Origin: Fimousia sp045616445
Lineage (GTDB): Bacteria; Bacillota; Clostridia; Lachnospirales; Lachnospiraceae
Assembly (NCBI GenBank): GCA_045616445.1
Contig: JAZLGR010000017.1
Location: forward strand, 1 to 64,000
Direction of reading: 5' to 3'
Length of the DNA: 64,000 bases
Part shown: positions 26,532 through 35,047 of the stretch, piece by piece
Numbering within the stretch: position 1 is the stretch's first letter
Layout of the letters: every line of letters begins with the position of its first letter
Program-made: the position numbers and the translations under genes
The notes under the pieces: generated by a model
The model's database searches: none
Told to the model about the DNA's origin: nothing
Seen by the model: only the letters and a program-made list of their open reading frames with translations

Positions 26532-28043
26532 TTATTCTTCAACAGCTGCTTCTTCTGCATCAATGCCTAATGCAGCTAATCTTGCAGCTTCTTTTTCAAT
26601 TAATACATTGTATAATTCTTCGTAACGAACTTTGGATGCATTCCAGGAGAAGTCTTTGTTCATGCCACGTTCTACTAATTCGTTCCAGCCCTTCTTATAG
26701 CGGTAGAATAAGTCTTTTGCAGCGTTCACAGCATCTAACATTTCGTTCGCATCGTAGTTTGTGAAGGAGAAACCGTCACCCTTCTTGTTTTCTGGTCCGT
26801 AAGGGATGATTGTATCTGCTAAACCACCAGTTTTACGTACGATTGGAGCTGTACCGTAACGGAAGGAGATTAACTGAGTTAATCCACAAGGTTCGAAACG
26901 GGATGGCATTAAGAATGCATCTGCTGCAGCATATAACTTACGAGCTAATTTATCAGAGTAGAGGATATTGGCAGAAACATTCTCTGGATACATCTTCTGG
27001 TAATGTAAGAACATTGCTTCGTACTGTTCGGAGCCTGTACCTACAATAACGAACTGTGTATTTTCATCAACGATGCCGTCCATAACTTCTTCGATTAAGT
27101 CAAGACCCTTCTGGTCTGTGAGACGGGATACCAAACCGATCATGAACTTGCTCTTATCTTCTGGAAGACCTAATTCCTTCTGTAAAGCAAGCTTGTTCTT
27201 TAACATCTCTTTACGGAAGTTATCTTTGCTAAATGGATTGAAGATTGCAGGGTCATTCATTGGATCGTAGGAATCATAGTCGATACCATTCACGATACCG
27301 GATAATTCATGTGCTCTTGCATTCAGGATACCCTGAAGACCTTCGCCATATTCAAATGTCTTGATTTCTTCTGCGTATGTATCGGAAACAGTTGTGATTA
27401 AATCAGCGTATACAAGGCCACCCTTTAACATGTTACCATTGTTATAGAATTCTAACTTGTCACTTGTGAACATGTCATTGCCTAAGCCTGTGATTGCTTT
27501 CATAGTAGGCACATCATAGATACCCTGGAATCTTAAGTTATGGATTGTCATGATTGTCTTGATTCCGTGGTAGAATGGGTTAGCCTGGAATTCATTATTC
27601 AGATATACAGGGATTAAACCTGTCTGCCAGTCGTGGCAGTGGATTACATCTGGTTTGAAATCAATGATTGGAAGGATAGATAATACTGCTTTAGAGAAGA
27701 AGCAGAACTTTTCGATATCCCATTTCATATCGGATGTATAAGGTGTGGAACCGCCAAAGTACATTAAGTTGTCGATGAAGTAGTACTTGATGCCGTCCAT
27801 CTCATATTCCATGATACCAACATGAACATTGGAATTCACGCTGCCCTGGCTGGTAAAGAAATGTGTTACGTATTTGAATTCTTTGCGGTATTTTTCAGGA
27901 ATACATTCATAGTTAGGGATTACAACACGAACATCCCATTCATTCTGATCAAATTCCTTTGGTAATGCACCACAAACGTCTGCAAGTCCACCTGTCTTGA
28001 TAAAAGGCACGCATTCAGATGCAGCAAATAAAATCTTTTTCAT
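26532..28043 (-). CDS. glgA: Glycogen synthase (ADP-glucose type)
   Basis: This GT5 glycosyltransferase extends alpha-1,4-glucan. The ADP-glucose binding KTGGL motif is at the N-terminus (residues 17-21) and the FEPCGLTQL motif with the catalytic glutamate is near 385. At 503 residues it is slightly longer than the usual 480 because of an Ala/Glu-rich C-terminal tail. The branching enzyme glgB is in the same window (51577) but not adjacent; no glgC is present, so the glycogen genes are dispersed. Confidence 0.96.
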   Translation of the reverse strand: MKKILFAASECVPFIKTGGLADVCGALPKEFDQNEWDVRVVIPNYECIPEKYRKEFKYVTHFFTSQGSVNSNVHVGIMEYEMDGIKYYFIDNLMYFGGSTPYTSDMKWDIEKFCFFSKAVLSILPIIDFKPDVIHCHDWQTGLIPVYLNNEFQANPFYHGIKTIMTIHNLRFQGIYDVPTMKAITGLGNDMFTSDKLEFYNNGNMLKGGLVYADLITTVSDTYAEEIKTFEYGEGLQGILNARAHELSGIVNGIDYDSYDPMNDPAIFNPFSKDNFRKEMLKNKLALQKELGLPEDKSKFMIGLVSRLTDQKGLDLIEEVMDGIVDENTQFVIVGTGSEQYEAMFLHYQKMYPENVSANILYSDKLARKLYAAADAFLMPSRFEPCGLTQLISFRYGTAPIVRKTGGLADTIIPYGPENKKGDGFSFTNYDANEMLDAVNAAKDLFYRYKKGWNELVERGMNKDFSWNASKVRYEELYNVLIEKEAARLAALGIDAEEAAVEE

Positions 28044-28104
28044 TTATAATCTCCTCCTGAGCATTTTATAAACTGTGTATATATATTTCGTCCTAATCAT
28101 AATA

Positions 28105-28133
28105 ATTATATCAAAACGCCCACTATTTGTAAA
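28105..28133 (-). promoter_or_regulatory. glgA promoter
   Basis: On the minus strand TTTACA (28128-28133) and TATAAT (28105-28110) have a 17-base spacer. The -35 overlaps the last codons of the upstream carbonic anhydrase-like gene. Confidence 0.65.
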
Positions 28134-28638
28134 ATTCTTTCGCTTCCTCCACATACAAATCAGCATTCCACTGATTGTGTGTGACAGCCTCTTCCAGAAG
28201 GGCTTTTACTGGTTTTGCAGGTCGGCCAAATGCCATCATGCCGTCTGGAATCACAGTGCCTCCTGTGACTAAGGATCCTGCTCCAATGAGGCAGTTTTTC
28301 CCGATTTTAGCCCCATTTAAGACGATGCTTCCCATGCCGATGATGGTATTATCTCCCACCTCACAGCTGTGAAGCAGTGCCATATGTCCTACCGTCACCC
28401 CTTCTCCAAGCACCATAGGTTCGCCCGGATCCACGTGAAGGACGCATCCATCCTGAATGTTAGTGCGATTGCCGATGGTGATGCTGTATCCATCTTCCTG
28501 TTCCTTGTGGGCCAATCCTCGTACAACAGCGTGATACCACACGCTTGCCTCTTCACCCACATATACGTCGCCTACCACGTCTGCGTCATGTGCAATTTTC
28601 GCGCTTCCTGCAATGACTGCCTTTGCTAATTCACTCAT
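28123..28638 (-). CDS. Gamma carbonic anhydrase-like hexapeptide-repeat protein
   Basis: This 171-residue left-handed beta-helix protein of the YrdA/PaaY type has repeated hexapeptides (IAHDADVVGDVYVGEEASVWYHAVV...). The conserved His residues of the gamma-class zinc site are visible in VLHVD and GHMALLHSCEVGD. Family members include carbonic anhydrases and many proteins of unknown activity. Its ATG overlaps the end of the preceding gene by eight bases, so the two are translationally coupled. Confidence 0.88.
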   Translation of the reverse strand: MSELAKAVIAGSAKIAHDADVVGDVYVGEEASVWYHAVVRGLAHKEQEDGYSITIGNRTNIQDGCVLHVDPGEPMVLGEGVTVGHMALLHSCEVGDNTIIGMGSIVLNGAKIGKNCLIGAGSLVTGGTVIPDGMMAFGRPAKPVKALLEEAVTHNQWNADLYVEEAKEFYK

Positions 28639-29335
28639 CTAACAATCCCCTTTCCCGAATCTCCTGTGCAAATGTCTCTGCCGTCCGTTCCAGAAACTGG
28701 CAAAGACGTTCTTTGGAGAAGACTCTGATGTCATCTTCCTTGCTGCGGTCGCAGCGACCCATGATCCAGCGAAGCTCTTTTAACACCACTGCCAGGTCTT
28801 CCTTGTTGACTTCCCCAATGGGGCAATCCGGAATCTCCCAATAGTTCTTCTCTAAATCCACATCATATTCCTCCACGAAGAAATTATTGAGCTTGGAATA
28901 GTCTCCATAATAATATTCTCCGGAGAAGAAGGTGTCGCGGTCGATGCGCAGCCCGTTCTTCTTGATTTCTGCCTTTGTAATGTTCTCTTTTTTGGTCTGT
29001 GGCACGCCTGCATCATCATAGAATGCCACCATGTCGAGCCAGTAGTCATGGACAAACCGCTCATCTAAAAACAGATGAGCATAGTACCCAAGCACCACCG
29101 GATTCTTCAGTTGGTCTTCGTAGCGTTCCAGAAACAGATCAAGATCCGGCGCGATGGCCATATCCTCCAACGTATCCGGATTCCAGAAGTGGCTGGTTAC
29201 CTTGGCTCTCTTCTTTTTTGTGTCGGGAAGCAGATTCCCCGCCATAAATTGTACTTTCCAGTCCTCATCCGCATCTGGACAAAGACGATCTATAATCAGA
29301 TTAGCCTCTGACATATGCATAATATATCCCGGCAT
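28631..29335 (-). CDS. Zinc-dependent phospholipase C-like / nuclease-fold protein
   Basis: This protein has 234 residues. The N-terminal MPGYIMHMSEANLIIDRL and the motif GYYAHLFLDERFVHDYW, with spaced His and Asp residues, match the S1/P1-type, phospholipase C-like helical zinc fold found in many uncharacterised clostridial proteins. There is no signal peptide, so it is probably cytoplasmic, and the activity is unknown. AAAGGGG precedes the ATG. It forms a coupled pair with the gamma carbonic anhydrase-like gene. Confidence 0.7.
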   Translation of the reverse strand: MPGYIMHMSEANLIIDRLCPDADEDWKVQFMAGNLLPDTKKKRAKVTSHFWNPDTLEDMAIAPDLDLFLERYEDQLKNPVVLGYYAHLFLDERFVHDYWLDMVAFYDDAGVPQTKKENITKAEIKKNGLRIDRDTFFSGEYYYGDYSKLNNFFVEEYDVDLEKNYWEIPDCPIGEVNKEDLAVVLKELRWIMGRCDRSKEDDIRVFSKERLCQFLERTAETFAQEIRERGLLDE

Positions 29336-29386
29336 AATTTATTCCCCTTTTATCACTAAATGTACCATATTTGATAAGAATATCTA

Positions 29387-30037
29387 TTATAAAATATCTG
29401 TAAGCTCCCTAAGATTTGTGATCACATGGGTGAGCATCGGTTCCAAATCCTTAGTTGGCTGGGTCTGATCCGGTACCATCACTACCTTCGTGCCGGCACG
29501 ATAAGCCGCCAGGATGCCATTGGGTGCATCCTCCACTGCCATAGCCTCTGATGGATCCACGCCAAGCCTTTCGCAGGCATAGAGATAGACATCCGGGCAT
29601 GGTTTTCCGTGTGCTAGCTCCGTTGCACAGATGATCATATTTTCATCAAAACACTCCCATATTCCTGCTTTGCTAAGATAAGACTTTGTTCTTTCAAAAT
29701 CCCCTGCTGTTGCGATTCCGATTTTATACCCTTTGCCTTTTAAATAAGCGATGGTTTCTTCCACCCCCGGTTTCGCTTCAATTCCATGTTCTTCTATATA
29801 AATATCCATAAGTTTTTTTCTCGTGGCACGAATTTCATCCAATGGAAAGCTTTCTCCAAAGATTTCTTCCATCTGCTCCTTTGCAAATGCTCTTGCAAGG
29901 GAGCGAAGCATCAATGCATGCTCTTTCTGAAACTCTGTTACCCCACACATATGGGCCGCTTCCTGCCACGCTGGAACAAATATTTTTTCTGTATCTAAGA
30001 TGGTTCCATCCATATCAAAAATAACTGCTTTGATCAT
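29387..30037 (-). CDS. HAD-superfamily hydrolase, beta-phosphoglucomutase-like
   Basis: Motif I FDMDGTILDTE (residues 7-17), motif II IATAGD near 117, the lysine in GKPCPDVYLYA and motif IV VEDAPNGILAA are all present, with a helical subclass-I cap. The 216-residue length suits a sugar-phosphate phosphatase or phosphomutase; substrate unknown. The start has a good GGAAGG site. Confidence 0.9.
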   Translation of the reverse strand: MIKAVIFDMDGTILDTEKIFVPAWQEAAHMCGVTEFQKEHALMLRSLARAFAKEQMEEIFGESFPLDEIRATRKKLMDIYIEEHGIEAKPGVEETIAYLKGKGYKIGIATAGDFERTKSYLSKAGIWECFDENMIICATELAHGKPCPDVYLYACERLGVDPSEAMAVEDAPNGILAAYRAGTKVVMVPDQTQPTKDLEPMLTHVITNLRELTDIL

Positions 30038-30216
30038 TGTTTACCTTCCTTTTTTTAAGTATATGCTACCCATTATAGCTTGAAATTGGCATTTCGTGAA
30101 GTTATATAGGTATTCCCTATTGCCAGCCATATGTTTTCTGTATTATCCTATAACTACAAATCATGTTACCATATATCTACACAAGAGCGAAACACAGATA
30201 CATGGAGGCGAGAGGC

Positions 30217-30291
30217 ATGATTACATTTTTAGCAGGGAATATTACAGAAAATGAATGGACGCCATCTCTATTCAGACATCACAGTCTGTGA
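30217..30291 (+). CDS. 24-codon reading frame with a strong ribosome binding site
   Basis: The ATG at 30217 has GGAGG (30204-30208) eight bases upstream, the best initiation signal in this gap, but the frame ends after 24 codons (MITFLAGNITENEWTPSL...). It overlaps, in another frame, the 62-residue frame at 30251. It may be a leader peptide, or the true start of that small gene separated from it by a one-base shift near the A run at 30247-30250. Confidence 0.35.
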   Translation: MITFLAGNITENEWTPSLFRHHSL

Positions 30292-30439
30292 CAGCATCGG
30301 CCACGAATCCATCGCAATTCCGGATTATTCCTATGTGATTGCGAAGGATGGTGTGGAATCTGTGAGAGGTCCATGGGGATATTATCAGGAGGGATTCTTC
30401 TGCGATCCATATACTGGTCCACAGGTAGCAGCCGCTTAA
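30251..30439 (+). CDS. Small hypothetical protein upstream of a LysR gene
   Basis: This 62-residue frame is rich in Gly, Tyr, Asp and Pro (for example VRGPWGYYQEGFFCDPYTGP). That looks like genuine protein rather than a chance frame, but no family is recognised. It has no ribosome binding site of its own; initiation probably depends on the overlapping 24-codon frame that starts at 30217, by coupling or by a frameshift. It ends 18 bases before the LysR gene on the same strand. Confidence 0.4.
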   Translation: MNGRHLYSDITVCDSIGHESIAIPDYSYVIAKDGVESVRGPWGYYQEGFFCDPYTGPQVAAA

Positions 30440-30457
30440 GAAAGAAAAGAGACGAAT

Positions 30458-31369
30458 ATGACATTTCAACAGTTGAATTATGCGATTACCATCGCAGAAA
30501 AAGGCTCCATGAACGAAGCCTCAAGAAAGTTATATATTTCCCAGCCAACCCTTTCAGAAAGCATCAGGGAGCTGGAATCCGAAATTGGCATTCAGTTATT
30601 CATCCGCTCCAACCGCGGTGTCACCGTCACACCGGAAGGCGAGGAATTCCTGGCAAATGCCCGACAGCTTGCCAGCCAGTTTCGAAATTTGGAAGAGCTT
30701 TATATAGAAAAAAAGAAAAAACAGATCTTCAGTGTGTCCATGCAGCATTACACCTTTGCCGTGAAGGCATTCATCGACACAGTGAAGTCTTTTGGCATTG
30801 ACAGTTTTGATTTTTCCGTCCAGGAAACAACGACCTACGATGTCATCATGAACGTGAAAAATCTCCGCAGTGAGTTAGGGGTCATCTACCTCAACGAATT
30901 CAACAAAAGCGGGCTGTTAAAGCTCCTTTCCCAGCATGGGTTAGAATTCATCCCCCTCTTTACCTGCGATATCTACGTCTATCTCTGGTCCGGTCATCCG
31001 TTAGCAAAGAAAGACAGCATCACTTTAGCTGATTTAGAGGCTTACCCTTGTCTCTCCTTTGATCAGGGCCGCAACGCCACCCCGTTCTTAGCAGAAGAGA
31101 TGTTAAGTGAGATGGAACACACCCGTCTCATTCGTGCCAACGACCGTGCAACCATGTTAAATCTGATGCACGGACTCAATGCATATACCTTATGCTCCGG
31201 TATCATCTGCGAGGACTTAAACGGCGACAACTATTTGGCCATTCCTCTTGCAGAGAATGAATCCATGACCATTGGCTATATCAAGCGCCGCGGGGTGAAA
31301 TTAAGTAAAATCGGACAGGTATATGTGGACGAATTAAAGGAATATGAACATAAGGTAATCCGCGCTTAG
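30458..31369 (+). CDS. LysR-family transcriptional regulator
   Basis: The N-terminal winged helix (MTFQQLNYAITIAEKGSMNEASRKLYISQPTLSESI; helix-turn-helix at residues 17-38) is followed by a substrate-binding domain, 303 residues in all. The sequence resembles the CysB/CysL group, but the effector is unknown. It stands alone apart from the small frame upstream, with no obvious divergent target gene. Confidence 0.92.
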   Translation: MTFQQLNYAITIAEKGSMNEASRKLYISQPTLSESIRELESEIGIQLFIRSNRGVTVTPEGEEFLANARQLASQFRNLEELYIEKKKKQIFSVSMQHYTFAVKAFIDTVKSFGIDSFDFSVQETTTYDVIMNVKNLRSELGVIYLNEFNKSGLLKLLSQHGLEFIPLFTCDIYVYLWSGHPLAKKDSITLADLEAYPCLSFDQGRNATPFLAEEMLSEMEHTRLIRANDRATMLNLMHGLNAYTLCSGIICEDLNGDNYLAIPLAENESMTIGYIKRRGVKLSKIGQVYVDELKEYEHKVIRA

Positions 31370-31390
31370 GCGCCCTGGAATTATGGTACC

Positions 31391-32422
31391 TTATCGTTTT
31401 TTCAGGAATCGATCCTTCAGTTTCATATATCTTACTTTGATAAAATTCCATTTATTTTCCATCTCTTGAGGCTTGATTCCATATTCCTCTAAGAGAGACT
31501 GATCTTCCATCATGGCAAAGCAGTCATAGGCTTTATAGACCTTTCCGGCCATCATGTAGGCCTGGCCTTCCATGAACAGATAGAGATCATAATCACTTTT
31601 TTCATAGGCGGTGTGAAGATGTGCCGCACCGTCCTCCATATGACCTTTACTCACCAGTAACAGTCCCTTTAAGGCAATCAGATCAGAGGCTTCCGGCTCT
31701 AATTTCAGTGCCTTATTGATCTGTTTTAATCCTTCTTTGACAAATCCTAAATGGTAGCAGGCCAGGGCCTGATAGTAATATCCATCTGGATTTTTCATTT
31801 CTCTGGCACTCAGCCTTTTGGCATAGGCTTCCAATGTCTTCAGATCGCGGATATCCTGACATTCTCCCTCCACCACAAGGCTGGCCCATCTCTCACAGGC
31901 CTCTCTGCAGGCTTTCTTATCCCGCAGCACTTTGGCAACAGTGTGGACACCGGCATTGTGATATCGCATCATCTGATTTTGTCCGGAATAGCCCTTCATA
32001 TATCGATCAAGCACCCCATATCTGGCATCTTCCTCTTCAATTACCTCATACATCTGCTCTCCTGCAAACCAGTGCAGGGTCAGATTTTGTGCTTCTTCCG
32101 GCACCCAGACAGCATCGGAAGCATAGGCTTTTGCATTCCCCTCCAAGAACAGGGATGGAGTGTGCATCTTCGCGGACACCTCGGCTTTCTGATACCAGCC
32201 AATCACCGTTGCAAGCTCATTAGCCACAAAGGCAAATGCTACCGGCACGTCTAACAGCGCCTCCGTATTCACAGCTGCCTCATAAAAGCTTGTCATATCG
32301 ATGACTGTCTCATCGGGATTGGTTCTGGATCTGGTGCAGGCATAGCAATAGCCGTTGTAGTCGAAAAATTCATTGAATGCCAGACTGTGTTCATCTTCTA
32401 TTTTAATCAGCAGAATTGCCAT
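31391..32422 (-). CDS. TPR-repeat protein of unknown function
   Basis: This protein has 343 residues. The C-terminal half contains tetratricopeptide helices (DGYYYQALACYHLGFVKEGL, near 215-235, then further copies). The N-terminal half (residues 1-170), beginning MAILLIKIEDEHSLAFNEFF, matches no family I recognise. There is no signal peptide or membrane segment. AAGGAG precedes the ATG and sits right after the U tract of the rplL terminator, so transcription may depend on read-through from the ribosomal operon. The TPR part suggests a protein-protein adaptor. Confidence 0.7.
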   Translation of the reverse strand: MAILLIKIEDEHSLAFNEFFDYNGYCYACTRSRTNPDETVIDMTSFYEAAVNTEALLDVPVAFAFVANELATVIGWYQKAEVSAKMHTPSLFLEGNAKAYASDAVWVPEEAQNLTLHWFAGEQMYEVIEEEDARYGVLDRYMKGYSGQNQMMRYHNAGVHTVAKVLRDKKACREACERWASLVVEGECQDIRDLKTLEAYAKRLSAREMKNPDGYYYQALACYHLGFVKEGLKQINKALKLEPEASDLIALKGLLLVSKGHMEDGAAHLHTAYEKSDYDLYLFMEGQAYMMAGKVYKAYDCFAMMEDQSLLEEYGIKPQEMENKWNFIKVRYMKLKDRFLKKR

Positions 32423-32435
32423 AAGAATCTCCTTT

Positions 32436-32471
32436 AAGAAAAAAACGCACTGGAAAAATCCCAGTGCGTTT
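32436..32471 (-). terminator. rplJL terminator
   Basis: On the minus strand AAACGCACTGG...CCAGTGCGTTT is followed by a run of seven T residues. It lies 33 bases after rplL and 14 before the TPR gene. Confidence 0.92.
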
Positions 32472-32503
32472 GATTGTTAAGAGTAAAGAATTGAAAATTA
32501 CAA

Positions 32504-32863
32504 TTATTTAACTGTAACTTTAGCTCCAACGTCTTCAAGTTTTTTCTTGATTTCTTCAGCTTCTTCTTTAGATACAGCTTCTTTGATAACTTTTGGAGCA
32601 CCATCAACAACAGCTTTAGCTTCTTTTAAGCCTAAACCTGTGATTGCACGTACTTCTTTGATAACTTTAACTTTAGCGCCGCCTACTTCTGTTAATTCAA
32701 CGTCGAATTCTGTTTTTTCTTCAGCTGCTTCTGCAGGACCTGCTGCTACTACAACACCTGCTGCTGCGGATACGCCAAATTCTTCTTCACATGCTTTAAC
32801 TAATTCGTTTAATTCTAATACTGTTAAACCTTTAATAACTTCAATGATTTCCTGAATTGTCAT
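32504..32863 (-). CDS. rplL: 50S ribosomal protein L7/L12
   Basis: This is the acidic, Ala/Glu-rich stalk protein of 119 residues. It comprises an N-terminal dimerisation domain, an Ala-rich hinge (AAGVVVAAGPAEAAEE) and the C-terminal factor-binding domain (KVIKEVRAITGLGLKEAK). It lies 76 bases after rplJ and ends in a strong terminator. Confidence 0.99.
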   Translation of the reverse strand: MTIQEIIEVIKGLTVLELNELVKACEEEFGVSAAAGVVVAAGPAEAAEEKTEFDVELTEVGGAKVKVIKEVRAITGLGLKEAKAVVDGAPKVIKEAVSKEEAEEIKKKLEDVGAKVTVK

Positions 32864-32939
32864 TGTTATTTTCCTCCATAAAATAAATATTTGTTTTTGT
32901 TTGAATCAAAACTGATTCGGATAAATTTTGAATTAAAAA

Positions 32940-33443
32940 TTATTCAGCTGCTTCTTCTCCACCTTCTGGATCTGCAATCTGTTTGATTACACGAGCGAAG
33001 TTTGTGATTGGAGACTGTAAGCTTCCAAGTAATTTGGAAAGTAATTCTTCTCTTCCAGGGATTGTTGCGATAACCTGGATACCATCTTTGTCGTAGTATG
33101 TACCTTCAACTACGCCAGATTTTAATTCGAAAGGTTTTACTGTCTTTGCATATTTTGCTGCAATTCGAGCTGGAGCTGTTGCATCTTCTTTAGCGATTGC
33201 GATAGCTGTTGGACCTTCTAAATCAGCTGTTAATGGTTCGAATTCTGTTCCCTGAACTGCAAAACGGATCATAGTATTCTTATATACTTTGTATACGATA
33301 CCAGCTTCACGAAATTCTTTACGTAATTTAGTATCGTCTTCTACTGTAATACCACGGTACTGGATTAATACAGCGGAAGCAGCTCCGTCTAAAAGTCCTT
33401 TGATTTCTTCAACGATAGGCTGTTTTAATTCTACTTTTGCCAT
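32940..33443 (-). CDS. rplJ: 50S ribosomal protein L10
   Basis: This stalk base protein of 167 residues anchors L7/L12 to 23S rRNA. The N-terminal rRNA-binding domain (VEEIKGLLDGAASAVLIQYRGITV) and the C-terminal helix that binds L12 dimers are visible. AAGGAGGTG precedes the ATG. It is preceded by an L10 leader with an attenuator, so expression should fall when free L10 accumulates. Confidence 0.99.
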   Translation of the reverse strand: MAKVELKQPIVEEIKGLLDGAASAVLIQYRGITVEDDTKLRKEFREAGIVYKVYKNTMIRFAVQGTEFEPLTADLEGPTAIAIAKEDATAPARIAAKYAKTVKPFELKSGVVEGTYYDKDGIQVIATIPGREELLSKLLGSLQSPITNFARVIKQIADPEGGEEAAE

Positions 33444-33489
33444 TAATGGTGCACCTCCTTGTAAATTTTTGAGTATGCCGCCTGCTTTG

Positions 33490-33612
33490 GATAATAAAAA
33501 AACTCCCTGCTAAACCTAGACAGAGAGTGACATTAATCATCTTAAAACTTAATATCCTCGGTAGGTTGATCTACGTTACGCTTACGCACCTACTGTCTTC
33601 GGCAGTCTTACC
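33490..33612 (-). ncRNA. Ribosomal protein L10 leader
   Basis: The transcript starting near 33611 carries the L10-leader core (GACTGCCGAAGACAGTAGG followed by a distal CCTACC pairing segment), then a terminator hairpin and U run just before rplJ. This is the known L10(L12)4 autoregulatory leader of Firmicutes. The stretch 33444-33766 holds only this leader, its promoter and the rplA terminator. Confidence 0.88.
33494..33529 (-). terminator. Attenuator of the L10 leader
   Basis: On the minus strand CTCTCTGTC...AGCAGGGAG forms a stem followed by seven T residues. It lies 50 bases before the rplJ start, as expected for leader-controlled termination. Confidence 0.8.
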
Positions 33613-33617
33613 AAACA

Positions 33618-33646
33618 AGATTAACATTCATTCAATATATTGTCAA
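33618..33646 (-). promoter_or_regulatory. rplJL promoter
   Basis: On the minus strand TTGACA (33641-33646) and TAATCT (33618-33623) have a 17-base spacer. The start would fall at the first base of the L10 leader. Confidence 0.8.
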
Positions 33647-33702
33647 GCATTTTTTATTATTTTTTCAACAAATAATCTTGTCCTGCTATGAAAAGAAAAA
33701 CG

Positions 33703-33735
33703 AAAAAAGGACCGCTACATGCCCTGTAGCGGTCC
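33703..33735 (-). terminator. rplA terminator
   Basis: On the minus strand GGACCGCTACA...TGTAGCGGTCC, an 11-bp perfect stem, is followed by TTTTTTCG. It separates rplKA from rplJL. Confidence 0.92.
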
Positions 33736-33766
33736 AACGTTTATCATACTTTTATTAAGCTAATAA

Positions 33767-34459
33767 TTAACCTAATTTAGCTGTATTTAATTTGATACCA
33801 GGGCCCATTGTAGAAGAGATTGTTACACTTCTTAAGTACTGGCCTTTTGCAGCTGCTGGTCTAGCTTTAATAATTGCATTAATTAAAGTCTGGAAGTTGT
33901 CATTTAATTTATCTTCTGTGAAAGAAGCTTTACCAATTGGCACGTGGATAATGTTTGTTTTGTCAAGTCTGTATTCGATCTTACCAGCTTTGATATCTTT
34001 GATTGCTTTTGTAACATCCATTGTTACTGTACCAGCTTTAGGGTTTGGCATTAAGCCTTTAGGTCCGAGGATACGTCCTAAACGACCAACGATACCCATC
34101 ATATCTGGTGTAGCTACAACTACGTCAAAGTCTAACCATCCATCTTTCTGGATTCTTGGTAATAATTCTTCAGCTCCTACGTAATCTGCGCCAGCTGCTT
34201 CAGCTTCATCAGCTTTAGGTCCTTTAGCGAATACTAAAACTTTAACAGTTTTACCAGTACCGTGTGGTAATACAACAGCACCACGAACCTGCTGGTCTGC
34301 ATGACGTCCATCAACGCCTAAGCGGATGTGAGCTTCGATTGTTTCATCAAATTTTGCACTTGCTGCTTTTTTTACTAAATCAATTGCATCTGCAACTTCA
34401 TAAGTAGTTGTTCTATCAACTAATTTGAGTGCTTCAGCATATCTTTTACCTTTTTTCAT
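33767..34459 (-). CDS. rplA: 50S ribosomal protein L1
   Basis: This L1-stalk protein of 230 residues shows the two-domain L1 pattern (KFDETIEAHIRLGVDGRHADQQVRG and the signature GxxxxGKxSF-like HVPIGKASFTEDKLNDN). In many bacteria it also represses its own operon by binding the mRNA leader. Leader hairpins upstream of rplA and rplK share the same layout here and could be its targets. Confidence 0.99.
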   Translation of the reverse strand: MKKGKRYAEALKLVDRTTTYEVADAIDLVKKAASAKFDETIEAHIRLGVDGRHADQQVRGAVVLPHGTGKTVKVLVFAKGPKADEAEAAGADYVGAEELLPRIQKDGWLDFDVVVATPDMMGIVGRLGRILGPKGLMPNPKAGTVTMDVTKAIKDIKAGKIEYRLDKTNIIHVPIGKASFTEDKLNDNFQTLINAIIKARPAAAKGQYLRSVTISSTMGPGIKLNTAKLG

Positions 34460-34473
34460 TTTAAAATTCCTCC

Positions 34474-34504
34474 TGTGGTATTATCGGGAGCGACCCTCCC
34501 ACCA
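34474..34504 (-). promoter_or_regulatory. Leader hairpin before rplA, candidate L1-binding site
   Basis: On the minus strand GTGGGAGGGT, then a short loop, TCCCGATAATACCAC folds with GTGG/CCAC outside and GGGAG/CTCCC inside, just before the GGAGG of rplA. A near copy precedes rplK. The role as an L1 autoregulatory element is inferred. Confidence 0.45.
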
Positions 34505-34529
34505 TTTATCTGCTATTCAATATCTCTAA

Positions 34530-34955
34530 TTATTCTTCTACTGTAACGCCCATGCTTCGTGCTGTACCAGCGATCATGCTCATAGCAGCTTCTAAGCTTC
34601 CTGCGTTTAAGTCTGGCATTTTTAATTCAGCGATTTTCTGAATGTCTGCCTTAGAAATAGTAGCAACTTTTACTCTGTTTGGTGTACCAGATCCGGACTG
34701 GATGTTACAAGCTTTTTTGATTAATACTGGAGCTGGTGGAGTTTTTGTAATAAAGCTGAAAGATCTGTCAGCGTAAACTGTGATTACAACTGGGATGATC
34801 ATTCCTGCCTGATCAGCTGTTCTAGCATTAAAATCTTTTGTAAACTGAACGATGTTTACACCGTGCTGTCCGAGTGCTGGACCTACCGGTGGAGCTGGTG
34901 TTGCCTTGCCTGCTGGAATCTGTAATTTAATATAACCTGTTACTTTCTTCGCCAT
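34530..34955 (-). CDS. rplK: 50S ribosomal protein L11
   Basis: This 141-residue protein of the GTPase-associated centre shows the proline-rich N-terminal motif AGKATPAPPVGPALGQHGVNI and the C-terminal rRNA-binding domain ending MIAGTARSMGV. L11 is also needed for RelA activation by uncharged tRNA. It follows nusG after 92 bases that include a leader hairpin. Confidence 0.99.
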   Translation of the reverse strand: MAKKVTGYIKLQIPAGKATPAPPVGPALGQHGVNIVQFTKDFNARTADQAGMIIPVVITVYADRSFSFITKTPPAPVLIKKACNIQSGSGTPNRVKVATISKADIQKIAELKMPDLNAGSLEAAMSMIAGTARSMGVTVEE

Positions 34956-34976
34956 GATAGCGCACCTCCTGATTAT

Positions 34977-35006
34977 TGTGGTATAGCGGGGATTCTACCC
35001 TCCCAC
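34977..35006 (-). promoter_or_regulatory. Leader hairpin before rplK, candidate L1-binding site
   Basis: On the minus strand GTGGGAGGGTAGAATCCCC followed by GCTATACCAC has the same layout and much of the same sequence as the hairpin before rplA. Two copies before two genes of the L11-L1 operon suggest a shared regulator. Confidence 0.45.
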
Positions 35007-35047
35007 TGCCTGCATACGTTCACGCTTTTCGTCTGCAGACAATTCTA

